Positions 11,641 through 22,467 of a stretch of DNA of 64,000 nt are shown in pieces. The notes beneath the pieces were generated by a model. That model did no database searches and was not told the origin of the DNA. It saw only the letters and a program-made list of their open reading frames with translations. A program made the translations under genes and the position numbers. Location of the stretch: contig CM049320.1 in NCBI GenBank assembly GCA_026874595.1, forward strand, positions 46,142,714-46,206,713. Direction: 5' to 3'. This stretch comes from Sipunculus nudus. Taxonomy: Eukaryota > Annelida > Sipuncula > Golfingiida > Sipunculidae. How positions within the stretch are numbered: position 1 is the first letter of the stretch; every line of letters starts with the position of its first letter.

Positions 11641-12209
11641 TCAATTCAAATCTGGTGACGCCACCTGCAACCATTTTTGCACAGCGTCCGTCTGTTTGTC
11701 TGCCGTGGGCTGACATCACTCATATCTCAGTAGTGGTTTGCCTAAAATTTTGCGTGTTTATACATCTTGGATAGCTTTCTAGATTTTTTTGGCAGATGGA
11801 GCCACCTACATTTATGTTAACGCTGCAGACATTCAGGCGTATCCCCCTGAAAATTTGCATGTGTATAGATCTCGCATAGCTCTTAATCATACACAAATTT
11901 GGTGGCGCCACCTGCCACCATTTTTGCACAAGTCCTGTTTGTCTGCTGTGGGATAAAATCACTCATATACATGTAGTGGTTTGACTTATCTGCCTAAAAT
12001 TTTGCATATGTATACAACTTGGACAGCTTTCTGGATTCTGTGGTAGGTGGCGCAAGCTACATCAGATTTCGGCTGCAGACATTCATGTTAATATGCAACA
12101 CAGCTCACTCTATTTCCCCTTGCCACTCAATCCATGCCTCACTTCACCCGTTCCACTCTTGATTTTGGCGGATACACGTAGTCGCTTGTGGACTACCCGT
12201 ATTCTAGTT
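11641..12209 (+). repeat. Family B 3' segment with terminus
   Basis: Family B core units carry the palindrome (perfect at 11901-11912). The 3' end is clear: TTTTGGCGGATAC (12163-12175) is the exact reverse complement of the family 5' terminus GTATCCGCCAAAA. Hairpin GTAGTC / GACTAC (12178-12196) follows, then CCGTATTCTAG-TT (12197-12209). The 5' end of this copy is not present next to it. Confidence 0.7.
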
Positions 12210-12648
12210 ATTGGTGTGTGGGTGCATAATGACCACTTACAGATCGAGTTCGCATTTTGTCCTGGTTGACCTACTTATGACCATGTTACGGGTCCAGAAC
12301 ATAGAAAATCACATGAAAAATAGCAATTTTGATGATAAATGCACATGTATACTGACATTTTTGGCAATGTATGACGATTTCTGAACATAGGAAAATTTCA
12401 TGAAAAAATAAAAATTTTCCAGACAAATGCACATGTACAGACTTTTTTTGCAATGCTTGCAGATTTTTGTCTGATTTTTGGTGTGTGGCAGCAAAATAAC
12501 CACTTACAGATTAAGTTCGCATTTTGTCCTGGTTTACCTACTTTTGACCGTATGACAGCTCCTGAACATAAAAAATTTTACGAACTTTAACAATTATTTC
12601 TGATTTGCTCCAGGCGGGGGCATTCGTGTCGTTCCCACACGTCTAGTT
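12210..12648 (+). repeat. Putative fifth HINE-like family (E), 3' part
   Basis: Two direct repeats of about 260 bp start with 'ttggtgtgtgg' (12210 and about 12477). They are followed by a terminus of the same style as B and D: hairpin CGTGT / ACACG (12625-12641), then TCTAG-TT (12642-12648). A matching 5' terminus was not found in the window, so the family is provisional. Confidence 0.45.
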
Positions 12649-12840
12649 TAAGTTATTATCATAAATATATAATCAATAGCTTTGGCCATGGCCTGTTTTT
12701 TCCTGTGAATACTTTTGATTTAATATTCTTAGCATATATCTCAAATTTGAAAATAAAAGCTTCAGTTGAAAATTAGCTAGTTTTTTTATTTTATTATTAC
12801 TGCATTATTGTCGTCACCCAAGCTGTCCATCCGTCTGTCC
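12649..12840 (+). repeat. Family A internal sequence
   Basis: AT-rich family A body sequence ('tggccatggcctgttttttcctgtgaatac', split here only for reference) leading into the tandem array at 12841. No gene is seen. Confidence 0.4.
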
Positions 12841-13660
12841 GTTAACTTTTACCTTGTGAGCGGGATATCTTGAAAAGGATTCACCGTGAGAATATTATTT
12901 CCTCGGTAAAGATGTATATTGACAAAATCTCGGTCTAGTTCGAAGATGGGTGACCTTGACCTATTTTTCTGCATTTTAGAGCTGATTATAGAAAAACACT
13001 TAGATGCTTATTACTCAGGAACCATATGGTGGATTTTCACAATACTTACTATGATTATTGGGACTGATAGTCTGTACCTGCTACACAAGTTTGGTGGCGC
13101 CACCTACAATTTCTGATTTTAAATGAATTTTTATCAGATTTTTCAACTTTGGGCTTGTGAGTTGGATATCTCTTAAAGGATTCACTGTAGGAATTTTATT
13201 TTTTCCGTGAAGATGTATATTGACAAAATCTCGGTCAAATTCGAAGATGGGTGACCTTGACCAATTTTTCTACGTTTTAGAGCTGATTATAGAAAAAACA
13301 TTTAGAAGCTTATTTTTCAGAGCCATTGGGTGGATTTTCACAATACTTACTGTGATCATAGGGACTGATGGTCTGTAACTGCTGCACAAGTTTGGGGGTG
13401 CCACCTACAATTTCTGATTTTTAATGAATTTTTCTTGGATTTTTCAACTTTGGCCTTGTGAGCAGGATATCTCTAAAAGGATTCACAATAGGAATTTTAT
13501 TTCCTTGGTGAAGATGTTTATCAACAAAATCTCGGTCAAGTTTGAAATGGGTGACCTTGACCTACTTTTCAAGGTCACAGAGCTTATAATAGAATGAAAC
13601 TTAGAAGCTTATTTTTCAGGAAGCTTTTGGTGGATTGTTATGAATCATGGTACATACCTC
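12841..13660 (+). repeat. Three tandem units of about 300 bp (core type F)
   Basis: Units start at 'cttgtgagcgggatatct' (about 12853), then at about 13152 and 13454, so the period is roughly 300 bp. The third unit is partial. The palindrome is perfect in unit 1 (13093-13104) and degenerate in unit 2 (13394). This core sequence differs from the A, B and C cores although it carries the same palindrome. Confidence 0.65.
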
Positions 13661-13991
13661 TCCATTTTAAATTTATGACTGAGACATGTACAGATATACA
13701 TCCATGTGAGAACAGATATTTAGTACTTGTTACTGTTACCACCTCTTAACACTGTTCTTTTGGCTGAGGGCTTTTGTCAGCTTCTGCTGATATTCTAGTT
13801 TTTTTTGTGAGGCTCCTCTTGTATTCATTTGCATGGTGAAACTCCTGCAAAGCCCACTTCTGGTCACTGCAGATTAGCTGTACCAGGTTACCTGATATCT
13901 TATGGGGCACTTGGGGAGATCTCCTGCCGTGGTAGGTAAACAGATACTCTCATACCCAACCCACCAAGTGTTAAGCAGAAATTCACTAATT
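13661..13991 (+). repeat. Family A internal sequence
   Basis: This is body sequence parallel to 6890-7100 (the stretch ending 'caccaagtgtta..gcag'). It is cut by the family A 5' terminus at 13992. No gene is seen. Confidence 0.45.
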
Positions 13992-16900
13992 AGCTCAGCT
14001 GACTATAAGTCATCTGAGCTATAGTCGTGGTCCTTTGTCCGTCGTCCATTCGTCTGTCTGTCTGTCCGTCGGATGTCCGTCTGTAAGACCGCACATTTCG
14101 AAACCCATTGGACCTACGAATCTGAAATTCGGCATACAGTTAGATGTCCCCAAAATCTCCTTCCATGCTGAAAATTGGGTCAATAGGACTTCGTTCCTTC
14201 GAGATATTAAGGAAAAACCTCAATTTTTTATAGAAATGTATTTTTACACTTCAGGACTGCCTAATTTCAAAACCACTCATCTGGTTTTCTCCATATTTAC
14301 CATAAATATTCCTCTATATAGTTCCTATGTACATGCCAGAAATTAAGTCAGTATTATTTAATTTAAAAAAGTTATGGGCCCAAACATAATGGACTTTGTA
14401 AAAAAGTCAGGAAAGATATTTGGTCACTTAAGACCAAAGTGTTAAAGGTAGGGACTTTTTTTCAGTAATACAACTTTAATTAATCAAAATTTAATTGTAT
14501 ACCAAAAATTAGATCAAAATCTGTTAAATTTTTTTAAATATTGGCAAAAATATAAAATTGGTAACTTAAATTTTGCCCAACTTTGGCCACGGCACGTTTT
14601 TTTCCTGTAAGTACTGTGGATTTAATTTTCACAGCATGTACACATAAGGATTTAATCTGTTAAAATATGAAATTTGAAAATAAAAGCTGCAAAATTAGGC
14701 TAGTTATTGAATTTTTTTTAGGCTCTTGTTGTATTCCCTTACATTGTCAAGCAGTCCACTTGGATGACTGTAGGTCATTCAGTGCACATCTCTATGCTCC
14801 CCAGGCTGTTGGCATAATGTTAGATGTCCCCTAAATCTCCTACCATACCGAAAATTGGGTCATTAGGACTTCGTTCCTTCGAGATATTAAGGAAAAACCT
14901 CCGTTTTCCATGAAAAAAGCCATTGTTACACTTCAAGGCTGCTTATATCAAAACCACTGATCTGTTTTTGATCATATTTAGTATTCACATTCTTTCATAC
15001 ATTTTCTATGAACATACCAAAAATTAGGTCAGTATTGGGTATTATTTTGAAGTAATAGGCCAAAATATAATGCAATTTTTTAAAAATTTGGAAATATATT
15101 TACTCACCTAACATGAGAATTGCTGAACCTAGAGACTTTTTTTCAGGAATATAACTTTATTAAATCAAGATTCAATTGTTTACCCAAAATTAGATCTGAA
15201 TTTTGCAAATTTTTCAAGTTATTAGCATAAATAAAAAATCAATACCTTAAATTTCGTCCAACTTTGGCACTGTTGATTTAATTTTCCCAGCATATATGCA
15301 TAAGGATTTAATCTTTTAAAATCTGAAATTTCAAAGAAATTGATTGGAAAGAATAGCTTTTATTCTTGTTTTCATACACCATGTCAAGTGTTGTTTACAT
15401 CTAGCCCACCTAGTAGTACAGCCTTCACTTGCATTATGTAACCCACCCCAGGCAGCTTGCCTTGGCTCAGCTTGGCCACTACCAGCAGGCTTCCCCTCTG
15501 CCCTGCACTCCCCCCCCCCCCCCCCCCCCCCCCCCGATGGTGCATAACCTGTATTTTCTGTATTTGATTCATTCTTATTCTAGGCTAAGCTACATTTTAG
15601 ATTTTGTATTGTACCACCAGGGTTACAATGATTTAAGTGTACATTTAATTTTGTCCACAAAGTGGTGTATTGCTATGAAAGTGTGGATGTTCATCAGATA
15701 AGTAATGCTTTACTTCAGAAGAGTAAAACTTCACCAGGTGTGAAATTGACTATTAATTCCAGTAATAAATTAAAACTGGGATAATAATTAGCACAATGAT
15801 AATGTTTGTCCCTCATTCAACCAACAGTGTGTATACTTTATTTGAAAAGATGTTTTATTTGATCAAATTTACTGAATCTTTAATTTTATTTTGGTGAATA
15901 AATTAAGCATGTACTGAAAACTCCAATGTGCAAAACTTTTTAATAGTGATTCAAGGAATAATCTTGTAGATGCCATGTTGTGGCATTATTTTCTTTTAAA
16001 TTCAGTTTAAACATTTATGATTTAAAAATAATAAATTATATGTGTATGCATAATATGACCCAATATGAGCTACACTCTGGATATATAATGATTGCAACTT
16101 TTGCAACAATTCTAATATTTTAACTTATAGTTTCAGTTTTATTACTCTGTATATATAATGATTGCAACTTTTGCAACAATTCTAATATTTTAACTTATAT
16201 TTTCAGTTTTTTTTATTAAAATTTATAAAACCTGTAAATAAAAAAAAATGATTCAGATAAAAACTTCTTAATGGAAAAAGTGGATATGCTAAAAAAATAG
16301 GCTTATATATAAACTTAAATGCATTATTCCCTTGAAAGTGAAACAAAATTATTAGTCCATTCTGTCCACTTGCCTGTCCATCTGTAAATTTTCATATGCA
16401 TCACAGTATCTAAAAACTTTTACTGTTTTTCTTCATGACAGTCTTGTCAGAGTATTAGTTATAAGCATTAAAATAAAATCAGTACCTTAAATTTCGCCCA
16501 AATCTGACCATGGCACATTTTTTTCCTGTAAGTACTATATTGATCTATTTTTTCATAGCATGTAAACATAAGTATTAAATTTGTTTACATCTAAAATTTG
16601 AAAATGAAAGCTTGAAAATTAGGCAAATTATTGTTTTTTTTTCTTGAGGCTCTATTGTAGTCATTTGCTTGGTCCAGAGGCAGGGTCCCACTCCAGGTCA
16701 CTGGAAGTCAGCTATGCCAGGGTTTCTGATTTGTTACAGTTACTGGGGGAGATCCCCTGCTGTGACAGGTGAACAGTTATTCTCATATCACCACCCTGAT
16801 CCCCCCCCCCCCCCCAGCCAAACCCAACCCACCAAGTGTTATGCAGTAATTGTTATTGTTTTCACCGTATCTCCTTAATTGTAATGCTGTTTACACTCCA

Positions 16901-18337
16901 ATATACAAAAACTTTCCTTGAAAAAGTAATTCAAGGTGTAATCCAGAAGATGCCGTGTTGTGTTTCTTTTAAATGATTTTAACAAATATAATTAAACCCA
17001 TCATTTTGCTTAAATTTATAAAATTTGTAGCAAATAAAGACACAATTTAAAATTGTGAAATCTGACTCAAGTATTATTTTTAGATATATATTGTTTTGGA
17101 AATTTATTTTTTACCACAAAAATAAATTAACATTTGTATGCATGATGTTGTGTTGTCTTACAAGATTGAGATTTAAGATGATGCAATTTAGAATTATGAA
17201 TCAATGTTTATATTCAGATATATATGCTATATTGGAAATGTATAGTAATATATAAACTTATAATAAAAAAAATTGATGTGATAAAAAAATGAGGATCTGA
17301 TACAAACATTTGTTCATTATTTTCCTGCCTCCGCAGAATTGGAGATCAGGCTTTGTTTGCCCTGTATGTATATGCAGAAGTGTTGTTAATCCCAGCATCT
17401 CCCCCCTCCCTAACTCCCCCCCCCCCCCCACCCCTGTCTGCTGCCATTGATTCCTGTGCACTGGGACATTAGTTTTTATTGCAAATGTGTAAAATGTATT
17501 TGATTAAAAAAATAATAGGATTAGAGAAAAATCAGATCTTATTGAAAAATACTCTTGCCTCAGGAGAATGGAACACAAAGTGATCAGCTATGTCCATCAT
17601 CTCTCCTTTATCAATAAATATATATTAATTATGAAATTTTTCCTATAAGCACTGTTGAAATAACTTTTATATGCTGTATGTGTTTGGAATTAAGCTATTT
17701 ATGTCTGAAATTTGAAAGCAAATTATATATTCAGTTGTGTTTTATTGCAGATGTTAAACTTTAGAAAAATTTGATATAATAAATAAATTAAGAATTATGA
17801 ATGAACTCTTTTGTCCTGTAAGCACTGTTGAATTAAATGAAAATCCTATGTATATACACTATTATAATACAGATATGTTGTAACTCCCACCATTCCACAT
17901 ACCCCCCCCCCCCCCCAACACCACCAAGTCCTTTCATCTGGGGACATTAGTTATATTTCAACTGTATACATTTTATAAAATAAAAAGACATATATTTAAT
18001 AATATATATTATACAAAAAAATAGATTCAATTGAACAAATGTGTAAACTACTGAAATGTCAGCAGATAATCAAAAAGCCAACTAATGATCATGGTAATAG
18101 TACAGATCATTTGTTCACAAACTGCTCACATACTTCAGTTTCAACATTAGGAAACACATGGGCAGGTCACAAAATATTATTTGCAACAATTTCTTTCTCA
18201 TCAATACAAACCAATCATATAAACCAACCATGGCCTATATTACATCCTCTATCACTTTATCTCCATTTGATATTATTTTAGATTTTTACCTTCAAGGTCA
18301 ACTTCAGCTGAGCACAGTGACCCATGGGTCCCTTGTT
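13992..18337 (+). repeat. Family A block: 5' terminus at 13992, 3' terminus at 18337
   Basis: A clean 5' terminus (AGCTCAGCTGACT, fold-back with AAGTCATCTGAGCT) and GTCC-rich stretch start at 13992. A clean 3' terminus (TCAGCTGAGC, GACCCATGGGTC at 18319-18330, CCCTTG-TT) ends at 18337. Internal segments repeat each other: 14130-14740 is similar to 14810-15320, and 16440-17360 is similar to 6700-7660. The block is therefore probably two or more overlapping or nested copies and not one element. C-runs occur at 15510, 16801, 17413 and 17901. Short ORFs (such as the one over the C-run at 15500) are repeat translations. Confidence 0.5.
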
Positions 18338-19486
18338 TTTCTGTATCTGCTGTGGATTTTAATTTTCACAGCATGTTACCATAAGCATTTCATTTCTAAA
18401 CATCTGAAATTTGCAACCAGTTGATAAAAAAACTGTTGATTTTATTCCTGTTTTCAAGCACCATGTAAAGTATTGTTTAGAGCAAGCAAGTGTTATGCAA
18501 TTTGCAAGAGCTCAGCTCCCTAACTTCCCAGGCCAGCTCTCAGCTCCCAAAATTGGCATACAGTTAGATTTCCCCCAAGCCCTCCTACCAATACAAAAGC
18601 TAGGTCACTACAATTTCATTCCTTTGAGATGTTAAGAAAAAACTTTAATTTTCAATTAAAAACCCATTGTTACACTTCAAGACTGCCTAATATCAAAACC
18701 ACTGATCTGACTTTGATTATATAAAATATACATATTCTTCTATATATACTCTATGCACATGCCAGAAATGATGTGAGTATTGCGAAATCGTTTTAAGTTA
18801 TGGGCCTGAACATAATGCACTTTGTAAACAAGAAATATATCTACCCCCTTAACATGAAAATTGCTGAAGCTAGAGAATTTTTTTTTGTCAGGGATATAAC
18901 ATTATTTAATCAAGATTCAATTGTATACCCCAAATTAGTTCTGAATTTTCAAAGTTATTAGCATAAATATAAAATCAGCACCTTAAATTTTGCCTAATTT
19001 TGGTCATGGCATTTTTGTTTCCTGTAAGCTCTGTTGATATAATTTTCATATCATGCAGAAATAAGGATTTTAGCTTGTTAGTTTTTAAAGTTGAAAGAAA
19101 TTGGCCAAAAACTGTAGCTTTTATTAAAGTTTTTATGAGACCATGTCAGACCCAGGCTCTACCCAGCCCCTCTTCAGTCACCTGTATGTCCTCAAGTTGA
19201 CCTTTCAGGCCAATTTCAGGCTGCTGACGCAGGGCATATACTTGCAGCTGGGCAGCTTATTGCTGGCCACAGCTGATCCAGGTGTCCAACACAGCTCATC
19301 TGTTAGTTGTTTAGACCAACAGCATAACAATAAACAATGAATAGATAAATCTTTATAGGTCTATAATAACAACTTTAAAAATAATCAATAGAAAAGGAAT
19401 TTGACAGTTGATGAGTAACAGATGTTTTGTATGGATGGATGAAAATGTATTCCAAGTAACACCATTGAGTCACCTATGGTATTTTT
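18338..19486 (+). repeat. Family A internal sequence
   Basis: Body sequence parallels the spacer of the large inverted repeat (28090-28720), including a stretch near 19130-19330 resembling 28360-28540. It is interrupted at 19486 by a family A insertion whose empty site is visible near 28710. No gene is seen. Confidence 0.45.
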
Positions 19487-20497
19487 AGCTCAGCTGACTA
19501 TAAGTCATCTGAGCTATAGTCGTGGTCCTTTGTCCGTCGTCCATCCGTCGTGCTGTCCGGCCTTCTGTCCGTTAACAGGGCACGTTTTAAAACCTTTGGA
19601 CCTACTAATCCCAAATTCTGCATACCATTAGATGTATCCAAAATCTCCTTTCATACCGAAAATTGGGTCATTAAGACCTTGTTCCTTTGAGATATTAGGG
19701 AAAAACCTCCGTTTTCAATAAAAAAAGCCATTGTTACACTTCAAACCTGCCTAATATCAAAACCACTGATCATTTTTTGATCATATTTAGTATTCATATT
19801 CTTCCATACATTTTCTGTGCACATACCAAAAATTAGGTCAGTATTGGGTATTATTTTGAAGTTATGGGCCAAAATATAATGAATTTTTTAAAAATCAGGA
19901 AATATATTTGCTCACTTAAAATGAGAATTGCTGAAGCTGGAGACTTTTTTTCAGGAATATAACTTTATTTAATCAAGATTCAATTGTTTACCCAAAATTA
20001 GATCTGAATTTTGCAAATTTTCAAGTTATTAGCATAAATAAAAAATCAATACCTTAAATTTTAAAATGAAAGTATTTGAATACCAGTGCAAATACTTTCA
20101 AAATGTATTCATGAATGCATTCATGAATATATTCTATAATATTATTTTAATAATCATTTCAGTTATATTTTATTTTAAAAAATCATATGATTTGGCACAA
20201 TATTTGTTATTAAATTTTAATAAATAGTTAAACTCTTATCTTATATGTGCTGCCTATCAGTTATATGGCCAAGTCAAAATCTGTATGACAATAGCACTCC
20301 ATTTGTTAATAAAATAAATGAAATCAATCTCTTCCCTGTCTCCAAAGAAACTATCAAAATCATACATATAAGCTTAACACCAATAACTCATAATACAGCT
20401 TATATTTATTACCACACAAAACCAGCATGTGCCTCATTTCAAAATCATATTTTTTATCATATATAACAGCTGAGTGCCGTGACCCATGGGGCTTATA
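19487..20497 (+). mobile_element. Family A copy (about 1 kb) with decayed 3' end
   Basis: The 5' terminus AGCTCAGCTGACT starts after a T5 run. The 3' end keeps CAGCTGAGTGCCG and GACCCATGGG, but the last bases have decayed. The flanks correspond to an uninterrupted stretch near 28700-28740 ('gggtattttt' continuing into 'tttcaa'). This supports insertion of this copy into pre-existing family A sequence. It has no coding capacity. Confidence 0.6.
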
Positions 20498-21791
20498 TTC
20501 TTTTCAATTTTAATAATGAAAAAAAAAATAATTAATTTATATTGTACTATACTATTAGGGATTATATGAAGGAAATTAATGATTGACAAAGATGTAGTTG
20601 ATAATATAAATCCAAATTCCCAGGTCTTTTTCAAGTGTTTCAGCTTGTAAATATTTATTTCAAATTTTAAAAAAAGTTAAAATATGTCAAAATTTTTAAA
20701 TTTTACTCAGACAAGTACTGATTAAAGATGTCAATATGATTTACTTATGACATTCAGACACGTGGCTGTAACAGCTGTCACAAGACTATGTAAATAATTG
20801 AAATTTATATTACTGGTTCCTATAATTCAGTTAATAAAATTAAACTTGCCATCTCTAGTTTTCTCCTTGTATAATTTATAGGGTATTTTTATCCTTTGGT
20901 TATTTTTTACACATATAATGGTTTCATAGCTGAGATACTTCAATTTTTTTATGATACATTTTTTGTTTTAATAAAAAGAATTTGAATATGATAAAAAATC
21001 AGATCTTAGACAAGGTCTCATTATGATTTCTGTAATGTTATTAATTGTCATTAGATTCTTGCTATGTCTAGTGTAGATTGATGTGAAGGTAGTCCAAAGT
21101 GAATATTATAGTTTTATTTTTCAATATAAATAAAATTCATAAAACCAGGTACTTGTGATCATTATTTAAATTTGTGATATTTGTTTATTTTGGATTCTCA
21201 AGAGCTTTGTTTAGCTGAAACTGAACAAATACCAGACATGGTGCAGTTCTTTGCAAATGTATTTGAATGCGAATATGAATATGTACTCCAAAATTTTATG
21301 TATAAGTATAGGAATACAGGTTAAAATGAAAGTATTTGAATACAAATGCATTCATGAATATATTCTATAATATTATTTTAATTATCATTTATTTTAATAA
21401 TATTATTAAAAAATCTTTGATGAAAAAAGCATGATACTTTTATTACTTTTAATTTAAATTATATTTGACACAATATTTGTCATTAATTTTAAATAAATAG
21501 TTTAACTTTTCAAATTAATTCTGCTGCAATGTAGGTAAAGTTTTATGGCCAAGTCGAAACCTATGTGATAATAGCACACCATTTCCAACTGTAAATAATA
21601 TTAATGACATAAATCTTCTTCCCTGTCTCCAAGGATATTATCAAAATCTTACATAACTTGAGTTAAACACCATCAACTCATAACAGAGCTTATATTACCT
21701 CACAAAACCAGCTTTTGCCTACCTCCTCGTCCAAATCATACTTTGTGATCATATATAACAGCTGAGCGCCGTGACCCATGGGTCCCTCGTT
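20498..21791 (+). repeat. AT-rich repeat block ending in a family A 3' terminus
   Basis: 20500-21060 parallels 28740-29170. 21322-21790 duplicates 20062-20490. The block ends with CAGCTGAGC, hairpin GACCCATGGGTC (21773-21784) and CCCTCG-TT (21784-21791). No gene is seen. Confidence 0.5.
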
Positions 21792-22467
21792 ATTGTTTGA
21801 ACTGTATTTCCTTAATTTTAATGCTGTTTACACTCCATTATACAAAACTTTTCTGATAATAGCAATTCATGGAGTAACCAGAAGATGTCATCTTGTGGTT
21901 ATGTAGCCTTGTAAAAGAAATTTATTTTCTTTTAAATAATTTAGGAAATTAAAATATAATTAAACCCATCAGTATGCATAATTTGATAAAATATGAGCCA
22001 AATTATGGATAAATAGTAGTGCAATTGAGGATTGTAAATTCTAAATCAAATATTATTTTAAAATTTTATTGTTTTTCCAATTTTGTGGTAAAAAAATAAA
22101 TATATTGTGTGCATAATGTGATGTTATCTGACCAAATTATTCATAAATGTTGATGCAGTTTAGAATGGTGAATCAACTTGTATATTTGATTATATATGTT
22201 ATATTGCAAATGTATAATATTTATAAATAAATAATAGGTCCCTAACAAATCTTCTTTGAAACCTGAAATTAGGTCACTGTGACCTATATCCTCTGAGCAA
22301 TGATGCTCAATAGTACCCCCCATAATTATTAAAAAATTTGATACAAAAACTGCAGTATCACAATAACTAATGCATTGATTGCATTGATTCTTTCCATGCA
22401 TATCGAACATGGAGTGGTTCATCATTTCCTGAAGACTGGTGGTGCCACCTATATATTTCTTATTTTT
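21792..22467 (+). repeat. Family A internal and core sequence
   Basis: Body sequence passes into core ('gaaacctgaaattaggtc..', palindrome decayed to GGTGGTGCCACC at 22439). It is cut by the family C copy at 22468 after a T5 run. No gene is seen. Confidence 0.5.

Noticed and set aside
14035-14346. 103-codon ORF with Ser/Val/Arg/Pro repeats
   Set aside because: It starts in the GTCC tract of a family A copy, and its remainder matches body sequence translated in other copies (for example 6298-6501). It is a repeat shadow.
15344-15701. Proline-rich or glycine-rich ORFs on both strands
   Set aside because: They read through a C-run inside family A sequence and are not conserved between copies.
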